A stretch of 64,000 bases of DNA from Prorocentrum cordatum (GCA_963575745.1 CAUYUJ010001314.1:2501-66500), one strand, 5' to 3'. Shown: positions 52,313 to 63,897, counted from the first letter of the stretch. Numbers and translations: made by a program. The notes: a model not told the origin generated them from the letters alone.

Positions 52313-53598
52313 GACTCGTAGAGCTTCCCCAGGCTAGTTGCTGGAAGCTTAAGAGTAATTCCGGCGCGCTGGAGAGCTAGTCGGCTCGAAAAAAAAGAAC
52401 TGAAATTTTCACAACTTTTGGTTGGTTGAAAATTTGGTTCTCGAAATTCAACAATTCGTTTGTGCTCTAGTATTTTTTCCCGTGATATTCGATCTCATTC
52501 CCGCTCGCCATCTTGATCTCAGCTCGATCGGGTAATTTTTACTGCCAAAAAGGACACTGGCGGGATCGGCCGTTTCGAGTCATCTTGATACGCGTTGTCG
52601 GTATTTTGTTCTTAACCCGAGCTGTAGAGCAGCTACAGAGCTGGTAAGCACACCTATCGCATTCAGAATTTCCCAGGCGCGTTCGCTCGTTGAATCCAGA
52701 GGTCTGAACTCGGTCTGCTAGCAGAGCTAGGTCCGCAATCTTAGTCGTATTATTCGAGTCGTCTTGACAGACGCTCTTGGTTTTCTCTACTTAACTCGAG
52801 CTGTAGGGCAGCTACAGAGCTGGTAAGCACATCTATGGCATCCAGAATTATCAGGCGCGTTCGCCTGTTGAATCCAGAGGTCTGAACTCGGTCTGCTAGC
52901 CGAGCTAGGTCCGCAAACCTATTCGTATTCTTCGAGTCGTCTTGACAGACGCTCTCGGTTTTCTGTACTTAACTCGAGCTGTAGGGCAGCTTTAGGGCTC
53001 ACTGTCACAGACATTGATGGGGAATCATCAGTCGCGTTCGTCTATTGAACCGAGAGCTCTGAACTCGGCCTGCTGCCCGAGCTAGGTTCGCGAAACTATT
53101 CGTATTGTCCGAATCATCTTGAGAAGTGCTCTCAACTTTCTGCACTCAACTCGTGCTGGGGGAGGGCCACAGTGCTGCGGGTCACAGATATCGATTTGCA
53201 CACATCAGGCGCGTCTGTTGGTCGATTCCAGAGCTCAGAACTCGGTCTGCTGCTCGAACTAGGTCCGCGAAACTATTCTTTTATTAGAGTCGATACTGTC
53301 GGTTTTCTGCACTTAACTCGGGCTGTAGGGGAGCTGCAGGGCTGGGAATCACAGGAGTCCATTCGCAGACATCAGACGCGTCCGCCTGTCGCATTCAGAG
53401 GTCTGAACTCGGTTCGATACTCGAACTGGGTTGCGAAACTGTTCGTTTTTTTCGTCAGAGTTATCTTGAGAGCTCTGAATTCGCTTGGGCTGAAAAACTA
53501 GTCGTTCTCTGGAATTTTTTACACATTATATTCTGTCAGGAAGCTCTACGAGTCCCCCGGTGGTAACAAAGGTTGACGGTTTACCGCCGGCGCCCAGT
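52313..53598 (+). mobile_element. HEL-A copy, full length (1286 bp)
   Basis: GACTCGTAGAGCTTCCCC to CGCCCAGT, with six monomer-type units ending in the 3'-proximal type. It starts directly after the T of the HEL-C end. Confidence 0.88.
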
Positions 53599-53787
53599 AC
53601 CTCGTAGAGCTCTTCGGCATCGATAAGCTAGAGGAATTCCGGCGCGGGGTGCAGCTAGTACCTCGTAGAGCTCGTCGCACCTTACAGAGCTCTTCGGCAT
53701 CGATGAGCTAGAAGAATTCCGGCGTGGTGGAGCTAGTAACTCGTAGAGCTTCCCTTAGCAAATTATTGCTGGAAGCTTAAGGGTAAT
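53599..53787 (+). mobile_element. Stacked HEL-B and HEL-A 5' modules
   Basis: HEL-B module 53599-53659 (61 bp), a HEL-B module with an internal duplication 53660-53737, and a HEL-A module 53738-53787 (50 bp, ending AGGGTAAT). These are again 5' pieces split at AGCTAGT and GTAAT. A 15-bp TGGCCGACC remainder is at 54907-54921. Confidence 0.8.
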
Positions 53788-54906
53788 AACTCGTAGAGCT
53801 TCCCTTAGCAAGTTATTGCTGCAAGCTTAAGAGTAATTCCGGGGAGCTGGAGAGCTAGTTGGCAAGAAAAATCTCGACGGACCTTTTGCTGACTTTTGGT
53901 CGGTTGAAAATTTTGTTCTCAAAATTTGACCATTCGTTAGAGCTCTAGTATTTTTTCCCATGATATTCGATCTTATTCCCGCTCGCCATCTTGATCTCAG
54001 CTCGATCGGGTAACTTTGAAGGCCAAAAAGCAGGCAGGCGGGAACGGCCGTTTCGAGTCATCTTGATACGCGCTGTCGGTTTTCTCAAGATAACTCGAGC
54101 TTCAGGACAACTACAGAGCTGGTCAGCACAGCTAATGCATTCAGAATGATCAGGCGCGTTCGCCTGTTGAATCGAGAGGTCTGAACTCGGTCTGCTAGCC
54201 GAGCTAGGGTCGCAAACCTATTCGTATTATTCGAGTCATTGTAGCAGACGCTCTCGGTTTTTCGTACTTAACTCGATCTGTAGGGCAGCCACAGAGCTGA
54301 TAATCACAGAAATCGATTGAGAATTATCAGGCGCATTCGTCTGTTGAATCAAGAGCTCTGAACTCGGCCTGCTCCCCGAGCTAGGTTCGCGAACCTATTG
54401 GTATTGTTCGAGCCATCTTGAGAAGTGCTCTCGGTTTTCTGTACTTAAATCGTGCTGGGGCAGGCTACAGTGCTGCTGGTCACAGGAATCGATTTCGAGA
54501 TATCAGGCGCGTCCGTTCGTCGAACCGAGAGCTCGGAACTCGGTCTGCTGCTCGAACGAGATCCGCGAAACTGTTGTATTATTCGAGTCATCCTGAGAGG
54601 TACTCTCGGTTTTCTGCACTTAACTCAGGCTGTATGGGGGGCTGCAGAGCTGGTAATCACAGGAATCGATCCGCAGACATCAGACGCGTCCGCCTGTCGC
54701 ATTCAGAGGTCTGAACTCGGTTTCATACTCGAGCTCGATTGGAAAACTGTTCGTTTGTTTTGTTAGAGTCATCTTGAGAGGTCTATAATCGCTTGGGCTG
54801 AAAAACTAGTCGTTCTCTGAAATTCTTTTCCACATTATATATTGTCAGGAAGCTCTACGAGTCCCCCGGCGGTAAGAAAGGTTGACGGTTTACCGCCGGC
54901 GCCCAG
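53788..54906 (+). mobile_element. HEL-A copy, full length (1119 bp), reference copy
   Basis: 5' inverted repeat ACTCGTAGAGCTTCC at 53789-53803, partner GGAAGCTCTACGAGT at 54848-54862 (15/15), hairpin stem CCGGCGGTAA 54866-54875 / TTACCGCCGG 54890-54899 with a 14-nt loop, then CGCCCAGT. The inverted repeat is terminal on the left but 44 bp from the end on the right, the asymmetric arrangement of Helitron2/Helentron elements. Confidence 0.9.
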
Positions 54907-54922
54907 TTGGCCGACCGCGCAT

Positions 54923-56134
54923 GACTCGTAGAGCTTCCCTAAGCTAGTTGCTGGAAGCTTAAGAGTAATTCCGGCGCGCTGGAGAGCTAGTTGGCAAGAA
55001 AAATCTCGACTGACCTTTTGCTGACTTTTGGTCGGTTGAAAATTTTGTTCTCGAAATTTGATTATTCGTTAGAGCTCTAGTATTTTTTCCCGTGATATTC
55101 GATCTTATTCCCGCTCGCCATCTTGATCTCAGCTCGATCGGGTGAATATTACTATCGAAAAGCACTCTGGCGGGATCGGCCGTTTTGAGTCATCTTGATA
55201 CGCGCTGACGGTTTTCTGAACATAACTCGAGCTTTAGGATAGCTACAGAGCTGATAAGCACAGCTAATCGATGTAGAATGATTAGGCGCGTTCGCCTGAT
55301 GAAACCAGAGGTCTGATTTCGGTCTGTTAGCCGAGCTAGATTCGCAAACCTATTCGTATTATTCGAGGCATCAGAAACTCTCGGTATTTTGTGCTTAACT
55401 CGAGCTGTAGGACAGCTACAGAGCTGATATTTACAGAACCCGATCCAGAATCATCAGATGCGTTTGTCTGTCGAATCCAGAGCTCTGAACTCAGTCTGCT
55501 GCCCGATCTGGAATCGCACAACTAGTCGTATTGGTCGAGTTATCTTGAGAAGTGCTCACGGTTTTCTTCACTCAACTCGCGCTGAGCGAGGCTACAGTTC
55601 TGGTAGTCAGAGGCATCGATTTCAAGACATCAGGCGCATCCGTCTGTCGAATCTAGAGCTCTGAACTCGGTCCGCTGCCCGATCTGGAATCGCAGAACTA
55701 TTCGTATTGTTCGAGTCATCTTCAGAAGTGCTCTCGGTTTCCTTCACTCGCGCTGAGAGGGGCTAGAGTGCTGGTCGTCACAGGAATCGATTTCAAGACA
55801 TCAGGTGCGTTCGCCTATCGAATCGAGAGCTCGGAACTCGGTCTGCTGCCCGAATTAGGTCTGCGAAACTATTGTATTGTCTGAGTCATCCTGAGAGGTG
55901 CTGTTGGTTTTCTGCAATTAACTCGCGCTGTAGGGGGGCTGCAGGGCTGGTAATGACAGAAGTCGATTCGCAGACACCAGACGCGTTCGTCTGTCGCATT
56001 GAGAAGTCAAAACATATTCACTATAAGTCGGAATGTTGGTAGGTGCTTTCCGTTTTCTCAACTTAAGTCGAGCTAGGAAGCTCTACGAGTTCCCGGCGGT
56101 AACTAAGGTTGGCGGTTTACCGCCGGCGCCCAGT
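54923..56134 (+). mobile_element. HEL-A copy, full length (1212 bp)
   Basis: GACTCGTAGAGCTTCCC to CGCCCAGT; six monomer-type units; loop variant GGTTGGCGG. Followed by a HEL-B remainder that starts TAAGAGACAATGTGG. Confidence 0.87.
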
Positions 56135-56642
56135 TAAGAGACAATGTGGTAACTTTGGGTCGAGTTTCTAATGTTTGTGCAAAATTTGAAAATTCCTTTT
56201 GAGAACGGGTATTTTTCTCACGTACGGTAGGTTATGCCGCGACTGCCAGTTAAATTCTCAGGTCCGTATCTGGAATATTACTATCAAAACACTTGCTGGA
56301 ACCGACGGCCGTTTCGAGTCATCTTGATGCGCATTAACGGTTTCTGTACTTATCTGGGGATATAGGACAGCTGCAGAGCTGATGCTTACAGAAACCAATT
56401 GGGAATCATGAGGCGCGTTCATCTGTTCGATCTACAGCTCTGAACTCGGTCTGCTGCTCGAGCTGTGTCCGCAAACTTATTTGTATTCTTCGAGTCATTT
56501 TGACGAGTCTTGTCCGTTTGCTGTACTGAACTCGCGATATCTTCAAACAAAAATATCAATGTGTAGTGGGCAGCGCCGTGCAAGAAAGCTCTACGAGACT
56601 CCTGGTGGTAACCTGGTTGACGGTTTACCGCCGGCTCCTAGT
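56135..56642 (+). mobile_element. HEL-B long-form remainder with monomers
   Basis: HEL-B body (GACAATGTGGTAACTTTGGG) passes at about 56305 into satellite monomers, then AAGCTCTACGAGACTCC and hairpin GGTGGTAACCTGG/TTTACCGCC, end CTCCTAGT. Parallel to 31186-32066. Confidence 0.72.
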
Positions 56643-57702
56643 TCCGCAGCGCTGGAGAGCTAGTTGGTAAGAAAAATCTCGACGGACCTTTTGCTGACTT
56701 TTGGTCGGTTGAAAATTTTGTTCTCGAAATTCAACAATTCGTTTGAGCTCTAGTATTTTTTCCCGTGGTATTCGATCTTATTCCCGCTCGCCATCTTGAT
56801 CTCAGCTCGATCGGGTAATTTTTACTGCCAAAAAGCGTCCCGGCGGGAACGGGCGTTTCGAGTTATCTTGATACGCGTTGTCGGTATTCTGTAATTAACT
56901 CGAGCTATAGGACAGCTACAGAGCTGGTAAGCACACCTATCGCATTCAGAATTATCACGCGCGTTCGCCTGTTGAATCCAGAGGTCTGAACTCGGTCTGC
57001 TAGCCGAGCTGTGTCCGCAAACCTATTCGTATTATTCGAGTCATCTTGACAGACGCTGTCGGTTTTCTGTTCTGAACTCGAGCTGTAGGGCAGCCACAGG
57101 GCTCATTGTCACAGACATCGATGGGGAATCATCAGTCGCGTTCGTCTATTGAACCGAGAGCTCTGAACTCGGCCTGCTGCCCGAGCTAGGTTCGCGAAAC
57201 TATTCGTATTGTCCGAATGATCTTGAGAAGTGCTCTGAATTTTCTGCACTCAACTCGTGCTGGGGGAGGGCTACAGTGCTGCGGGTCACATATATCGATT
57301 TGCACACATCAGGCGCGTCTGTCGGTCGATTCCAGAGCTCGGAACTCGGTCTGTTGCTCGAACTAGGTCCGCAAAACTATTCTATTATTCGAGTCGATAC
57401 TGTCGGTTTTCTGCACTTAACTTGGGCTGTAGGGGGGCTGCAGGGCTGGAAATCACATGAGTGGATTCGCAGACATCAGACGCGCCCGCCTGTCGCATTC
57501 AGAGGTCTGAACTCGGTTTGATACTCGAACTGGGTTGCGAAACTGTTCGTTTTTTTGTTAGCGTTATCTTGAGAGGTCTGAAATCGCTTGGGCTGAAAAA
57601 CTAGTCGTTCTTTGGGGTTTTTTGCCACACTATATATTGTCAGGAAGCTCTACGAGTCCCCCGGCGGTAAGAAAGGTTGACGGTTTACCGCCGGCGCCCA
57701 GT
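56643..57702 (+). mobile_element. HEL-A copy lacking its 5' end
   Basis: Starts at TCCGCAGCGCTGGAGAGC, the base after GAGTAAT in intact copies, so it reads as the downstream remainder of a HEL-A split at GTAAT/TCCGG. Complete 3' end. Confidence 0.82.
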
Positions 57703-58881
57703 TCGGGGTCGCTGGAGAGCTAGTTGGCAAGAAAAATCTCGACGCACCTTTTGGTGACTTTTGCTCGATTGAAAATAACTCGTACAGCTTCCCTTAGCAA
57801 GGTGTTGCTGGAAGCTCAAGAGTAATTCCGGGGCGCTGGAGAGCTAGTTGGCAAGAAAAATCTCAACGGACCTTTTGCTCACTTTTGGTCGGTTGAAAAT
57901 TTTGTTCTCAAAAGTTGAACATTCGTTAGAGCTCTAGTATTTTTCCCATGATATTCGATCATATTTCTGCTCGCCATCTTAATATCAGCTCGATCGGGTA
58001 CATTTTACTGCCAAAAAGCCGGCAGGCGGGATCAGCCGTTTCGAGTCATCTTGATACGCGCTGTCGGTTGTATCCAGATAACTCCAGCTTCAGGACAGCT
58101 ACAGAGCTGATGAGCACAGCTAATCGATACAGAGTGATCAGGCGCGTTCGTCTGTTGAAGCCATAGGTCTGAACTCGGTCTGCTAGCCGAGCTAGGTCCG
58201 CAAACCTATTCGTATTATTCGAGTCATCTTCACAGACGCTCTCGGTTTCTGTACATAACTCGAGCTGCAGGACAGCTACGTAGCTGATACGTACAGAATC
58301 TGATTGCGAATCATCAGTGGCCGTTGTCTGTTGAATCCAGAGCTCTGAACTCGGTCTGCTGCCCGATCTAGAATTGCGAAACTATTCGTATTGTTCGGGT
58401 CGCTTGCGAGATGCTGTCGGTTCTCTGCACTTAACTCGGGCTGTAGGGGGGCTGCATGGCTGGTAATTACTGGAATCGATTCGGAGACATCAGGCGCGTT
58501 CGCCTGCAGAATCCAGAGCTCCGAACTCGGTCTGTTGCCCGAACTAGGTCCGCGAAACTATTCGTATTGTTCGAGTCATCCTGAGAGGTGCTGTCGGTTT
58601 CCTGCACTTAACTCGACAGCAGGGCAGGGGTGGTAATCACAGGGATCGATTCAGAGACATGAGACGCGTTCGCCTGTCGCATGCAGAGATCTGAACTCGG
58701 TCTGATACTCGAACTAGGTTTGCTATTCGTATTGTTCGAGTCATCTTGAGAGGTGCTGTCGATTTACGCACGTAACTCGGGCTGTGGGAGAGCTACAGAG
58801 CTCGTGCAGAAGACAATCTTTACGCACGTATCTCGGGCTATAGGAGAGCTACAGAGCTCGTACAGAAGAGAATCTAGAAGC
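57703..58881 (+). mobile_element. HEL-A remainder with a second HEL-A inserted at 57777
   Basis: 57703-57776 is HEL-A sequence up to TTGAAAAT. At 57777 a new HEL-A starts (AACTCGTACAGCTTCC), again after T where the family continues with T. The new copy runs through monomers and a 54-bp duplicated 3'-proximal section (58760-58870) and breaks off after AGAAGCA at 58881. Confidence 0.8.
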
Positions 58882-59112
58882 AGTTTTGGCGGCGTCGACC
58901 GTGTGGGCAGGGCGTCCCGCTGCAGGAGTCGTTCGGCCGTCCGCGCCAGGGCGCCCAACGCCTGCCCTCATGGGCGTCGGTCTGTCCCCGCGGAAGGATG
59001 CCGTTGTTCCAGGGCGTGCGCGCAGGCATCTGGCCTCCTGCTCTTGCCGCTGGGGGTGCTATTGTGCTCTTATCCCGCCCTCAGACGCCCTGGTGCACTG
59101 CAGTGTGCTGTC
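58882..59112. other. Unique 231-bp GC-rich segment within the element array
   Basis: It replaces the usual 3' section of HEL-A and runs straight into a HEL-B-type hairpin (CCCGGTGGTAACCTGG). It matches none of the three families and is GC-richer than its surroundings. Plus frames are open (one reads SPRKDAVVPGRARRHLASCS), but no family is recognised. It could be captured host sequence, as rolling-circle elements often carry, or filler DNA. Confidence 0.55.
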
Positions 59113-59383
59113 TCCCGGTGGTAACCTGGTTGACGGTTTACCGCCGGCTCCCAGTACCTTGTAGAGCTCTTCGACATCGATGAGCTAGAGCAATTCCGGC
59201 GCGGGCTGGAGCTAGTTGGCCCAGCCGGCCGAGGCGGACAATCACTCGTAGAGCTTCCCTTAGCAAGTTATTGCTGGAAGCTTAAGAGTAATTCCGGGGC
59301 GCTGGAGAGCTATATATGTTGTCAGGAAGCTCTACGAGTCCCCGGCGGTAAGAAAGGTTGACGGTTTACCGCCGGCGCCCAGT
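59113..59383 (+). mobile_element. HEL-B hairpin, HEL-B 5' part and minimal HEL-A
   Basis: Terminal hairpin with CTCCCAGT end (59155); HEL-B 5' part 59156-59241; then a 142-bp deletion derivative of HEL-A (59242-59383) in which the 5' module (to GAGAGCTA) is joined directly to TATGTTGTCAGGAAGCTCTA and the hairpin. It shows that the two ends can exist without the satellite. Confidence 0.78.
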
Positions 59384-60464
59384 TTTGTTCTCAAAATTTG
59401 AACATTCGTTAGAGCTCTAGTATTTTTTCCCGTGATATTCGATCTTATTCCCGCTCGCCATCTTGATCTCAGCTCGATCGGGTAGCTTTTACTGCCAAAA
59501 AGCAGGCAGGCGGGATCGGCCGTTTCAAGTCATCTTGACACGCGATGCCGGTTTTCTGAATATAACTCGAGCTTTAGGACAGCTACAGAGCTGGTAAGCA
59601 CAGCTAATCGATTCAGAATGATGAGGCGCGTTCGCCTGTTGAACCCAGAGGTCTGAACTCGATCTGCTAGCCGTATTCGTATTATTCGAGTCATATTGAC
59701 AGACGCTCTCGGTTTTCTGTACTTAACTCGAGCTACAGGACAGCTACAGAGCTGATACGTACAGAGTCTGATTCAGAATCATCAGTGGCCGTTGTCTGTT
59801 GAATCCAGAGCTCTGAACTCGGTCTGCTGCCCGATCTAGAATAGCGAAACTATTCGTACTGTTCGAGTCAGCTTGAGAGATGCTGTCGGTTCTCTGCACT
59901 AGCTCGGGCTGCAAGGGGGCTGCATGGCTGGTAATCACTGGAATCGATTCGGAGACATCAGGCGCGTCCGCCTTTCGAATCGAGAGCTCCGAACTCTGTC
60001 TGCTGCCCGAACTAGGTCCGCGAAACTATTCGTATTGTTCGAGTCATCCTGAGAGGTGCTGTCGGTTTCCTGCACTTAACTCGGGCTGTAGGGGGAGCTG
60101 CAGGGCTGGTAATCACAGGAATCGATTCAGGGACATCAGACGCGTCCACCTGTCGCATGCAGAGGTCTGAACTCGGTCTGATACTCGAGCTAGGTTTGCC
60201 AAACTATTCGTATTGTTCGAGTCATCTTGAGAGGTGCTGTCGATTTACGCACGTAACTCGGGCTGTAGGAGAGCTACAGAGCTCGTACAGAAGACAATCC
60301 AGAAGCATCGGGGGCGTTCGGCTGTTGCATCCGAGAGGTTTGAAATTGCTTGGGCTGAAAAATTATTTTTTCGGTGTAATTTTTTTCGACATTATATGTT
60401 GTCAGGAAGCTCTACGAGTCCCCCGGCGGTAAGAAAGGTTGACGGTTTACCGCGGGCGGCCAGT
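59384..60464 (+). mobile_element. HEL-A 3' part with complete end
   Basis: Resumes at TTTGTTCTCAAAATTTG, the same internal point as 35092, with monomers and a full 3' end (GGGCGGCCAGT). The 59242 module and this part may be one interrupted copy. Confidence 0.82.
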
Positions 60465-61184
60465 TGGTCGACCCGGCCAGACAGAACAAAGTGATAACTT
60501 TTGGGTGGTTTTGCTGCAGGGCTGGTAATCGCAGACAACGATTCAGAAACATCCGACGCGTCCGCCTGTCGCATGCAGAGGTCTTAACTTGGTCTGATAC
60601 TCGAGCTAAGTTTGCTAAACTATTCGTATTGTTCGAGTCATCTTGAGAGTTGCTGTCGATTTACGCACGTAACTTGGGCTGTAGGAGAGCTACAGAGCTC
60701 GTACAGAAGACAATCCAGAAGCATCGGGGGCGTTCGGCTGTTGCATCCGAGAGATCTGAAATTGCTTGGGCCTTTTTTTTTTGTGTTGTTTTGTGTGTAA
60801 GTTTTTTCGACATTATATTTTGTCAGGAAGCTCTACGAGTCCCCGGCGGTAACAAAGGTCGACGGTTTACCGCCGGCGCCCAGTTTGGGTGGTTTTGCAT
60901 TTTTTGAAAGATATTTGACAATTGATTTAAGAAAGCAGATTTTCCGCACCTGTAAACGAAAATAAGGGCCTCTCTGTCTTAATATGAGCTATGTAGGCGC
61001 ACTTTTACCATCAAAACACTTTGGGGAACCATCTTTATGTCGAGACGAAACAAATCTTTTTTTCCCTTTGCCGAGAAATGCTTCCAGAAGCTCTCTCTTT
61101 CGACTCTGAGCACTCTCACGCGTGAAAGGAGCTCTACGAGGTTCCCGGCGGTGACCAGGTTGACGGTTCACCGCCGGCGCCAGT
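60465..61184 (+). mobile_element. HEL-B remainder with a HEL-A 3' fragment inside
   Basis: HEL-B body starts TGGTCGACCCGGCC (60465) to GGGTGGTTTTGC. HEL-A satellite and 3' end (about 60513-60884) come next. HEL-B then continues TTGGGTGGTTTTGC (60885) to GCGCCAGT (61184). The short GGGTGGTTTTGC overlap on both sides means that this copy is not a clean empty-site pair. Confidence 0.72.
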
Positions 61185-61673
61185 CATCGATAAGCTGGTC
61201 CCCGGCGGTAATCAGGTTGACGGTTTACCGCCGGCGCCCAGTCGATGAGCTAGAGGAATTCCAGCGCGGGGTGGAGCTAGTTGGCCCACCCGTCTGGGGC
61301 TGTAGAGAGGCTGCAGGCTGATAATCACAGGAATGGATTCGGAGACATCAGACGCGTCTGTCTGTCGCATTGAGAGGTTTGGATCGGTTTGATACTCGAG
61401 CTAGCTTCGCCAAACTATTCGTATTGTTCGATTTATCTTGAGAGGTGCTGTCGATTCACGCACGTTACTCGGGCTGTGGGAGAGCTTCAGAGCCGTACAG
61501 AAGACAACGCAGAAGCATCGGGTCGTTCGGCTGTTGCATCGAGAGGTCTCAAATCGCTTGGGCTGAAAAATTATTCGTTCTCAACAATTTTCTTCTGCAC
61601 ATTAGTTATTGTCAGGAAGCTCTACGAGTCCCCGGCGGTAACCCAGGTTGACGGTTTACCGCCGGCGCCCAGT
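61185..61673 (+). mobile_element. HEL-B 5' part split at its hairpin loop; HEL-A 3' part
   Basis: CATCGATAAGCTGG, a bare HEL hairpin ending 61242, then CGATGAGCTAGAGG and the rest of the HEL-B 5' module to about 61290. HEL-A monomers and 3' end follow, to 61673. Confidence 0.65.
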
Positions 61674-62247
61674 TGGCTCACCCGGCTGAGGCGGACAATG
61701 TGACAACTTTTGGTTGGTTTTGCGATTTTTTAAAAGATATTTGACAATTTGTTTTGAGAAAGCAGATTTTTGCTCGAAGCATTGACATATTAACTTTGTT
61801 TCCTGGGCAGCTCAGCCTTCTAGAACCTTTTTTAGTATCAGTTCACTTGGAGGAACCGACTTCAGGTTAACTCTGAAAAATCTTCAAGTTTTTGTAGAAA
61901 AGCTTCCAGAAGCTCTCGCTTTGATCCCGGGGCGAACAATGTGGTGACCTGGGGTCGGTTTTTCGAAGATGGCGAGAGATTTTGAAATTCGTTTTGCAAA
62001 TTTGAATTTTTATTCTATGCAGTGAAATCATGGCGCTTCGATGGTGCAATTCTCAGGGCCCTAGCTGCATTATTCCGATTAAAAGACTTGGGGGACCACC
62101 ATTGTACGACCGAAAAAAAATATGTCTTTATATTTGAAACTAGTATGCAGAAGCTTTTTCTGCTGTTATCTCGGAACCGAGCTGGTCTATGCAGAGCTCT
62201 ACGAGGGTCCCGGCGGTAACCAAGTTGACGGTTCACCGCCGGTTCCC
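61674..62247 (+). mobile_element. HEL-B remainders, two
   Basis: First remainder 61674-61926 (TGGCTCACCCGGC ... GCTTTGATCC, no 3' end); second from about 61927 (CCGGGGCGAACAATGTGG) to a hairpin with shortened end CCGGTTCCC at 62247. No genes. Confidence 0.68.
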
Positions 62248-63167
62248 TTCCGGCGCGCTGGAGAGCTAGTTGGCAAGAAAAATCTCGACGGACCTTTAGG
62301 TGACTTTTGGTCGGTTGAAAATTTCATTCTCGAAATTCAACAATTCGTTTGAGCTCTAGTACTTTTTCCATGATATTCGATTTCATTCCCGTTCGTCATC
62401 TTGATCTCAGCTCGATCGGGTACCTTTCACTGCCAAAAAGCACACGTGCGGAATTGGTTGTTTCGAGTCATCTTGATGCGCGGTGACGGTTTCCTCAAGA
62501 TACCTCGAGTTTCAGGACAGCTACAGAGCTGGTAAACACAGCTAATCGATTCAGAATGATCAGGCGCGTTCGCCTGTTGAACCCAGAGGTCTGAACTCGG
62601 TCTGCTAGTCGAGCTTTGTCCGCAAACCTATTCGTATTATTCGAGTCATCTTGACAGACGGTCATCCTGAGAGGTGCTGTCGGTTTCCTGCACTTAACTC
62701 GGGCTGTAGGGGGCTGCATGGCTGGTAATTGCTGGAATCGATTCGAAGAAATCAGGTGCGTCCGGCTTTCAATTCCAGAGCTCCGAACTCGGTCTGCTGC
62801 TCGAGGTAGGTCCGCGAAATTATTCGTATTGTTCGAGTCATCCTGAGAGGTGCCCTCGGTTTTCTGCTCTTAACTCGGGCTGTAGGGGGGCTGCAGGGCT
62901 TGCAATCACAGGCATCGATCCAGTTGCCAAACTATTCGAATTGTTCGAGGCATCTTGAGAGGTGCTGTCAATTTACGCACGTAGCTCGGGCTGTAGGAGA
63001 GCTACAGAGAAGACAATCCAGAAGCACTTGGGGCGTTCGGCTGTTGCATCCGAGAGGTCTGAAATTGCTTGGGCTGAATTTTTTTTTTTTTTCAGAGTAT
63101 TTTTTTCGACATTATATGTTGTCAGGAAGCTCTACGAGTTGTTAACAGTTTACCGCTGCCGCCCAGT
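62248..63167 (+). mobile_element. HEL-A copy, 5' end missing, 3' hairpin degraded
   Basis: Starts TTCCGGCGCGCTGGAGAGC and has the conserved region, monomers and GGAAGCTCTACGAGT. The hairpin is reduced to GTTAACAG/TTACCGCTGC before GCCCAGT. Confidence 0.78.
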
Positions 63168-63502
63168 TGGTCGACCCGACCAGAAAGGAGGAAGTGGTGA
63201 CTTTGGATCGGTTTTGCGCAGATTTGAAAGATATTTGACCATTCATTTTGAGAAAGCGGATTTTTACGCCGAGCATCGGCATATGAACTCCTGACAGCAG
63301 CTCAGCTCTGCCGACGATGCATTTTCTTGAGAGTTGACTTCCCGGAACTGAGCGAATATCAACATCAAAAAAATCGAAATGAAGATTTCCAAAAAATCTA
63401 TATTTCTTCACTCTACTCCGATTCTCAGCACTCTTACCAGTGTAAGAAGCTCTACGAGGTTCCCGGCGGTGACTAGGTTGACGGTTCACCGCCGGCGCCA
63501 GT
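63168..63502 (+). mobile_element. HEL-B 3' remainder
   Basis: TGGTCGACCCGACC to GCGCCAGT, 335 bp, lacking the 61-bp 5' module; same split point as 49564 and 49900. Confidence 0.8.
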
Positions 63503-63897
63503 ACCTCGTAGAGCTCTTCGGCATCGATGAGCTATTGGAATTCCGGCGCAGGGTGGAGCTAGTTGGCCCACCTGGCCGAGGCGGACAATGTGACAACTTT
63601 TCCGTGGTTTTGCGAATATTTGAAAGATATATGACAATTTATTTTGAGGAACCAGATTTTTCGCACCTGTAGTGGGTTTTGCCGCGTCTGCCAGTAAAAT
63701 TTTCAGGTCTGTAGGTGCAGTATTACTATCAAAAGACTTGGGGGAACCGACGTTGAGTAAAAGCAGAAAAACGTGTTGTTTTGAGTTTTTCCTTTGCTCC
63801 AGAAGCTTTCTCTGCGTGTTCCGACGATCGCCATGCAAGAAAAGAGCTCTACGAGGTTCCCGGCGGTAACCAGGTTGACGGTTTACCGCCGGTTCCA
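63503..63897 (+). mobile_element. HEL-B copy, intact (395 bp), reference copy
   Basis: 5' ACCTCGTAGAGCTCTT (63503-63518) and AAGAGCTCTACGAGGT (63843-63858) are a perfect 16-bp inverted pair. The hairpin CCGGCGGTAA/TTACCGCCGG follows, with a shortened tail (GGTTCC) instead of GCGCCAGT. No coding frame longer than chance. Confidence 0.88.

Noticed and set aside
29973-63897. Interpretation of HEL-A/B as MITEs of a cut-and-paste DNA transposon
   Set aside because: The inverted repeat is not terminal at the 3' side, no target-site duplication of fixed length is seen at the resolvable junctions (41478, 50624/51661, 40463/41239), and insertion requires only a preceding T. Kept as an alternative to test.
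29973-63897. Introner (mobile intron) interpretation of the short elements
   Set aside because: The elements sit in each other and in non-coding DNA, with no exon context and no consistent GT/AG or GC/AG splice pair at the ends. Nothing in this window supports splicing.
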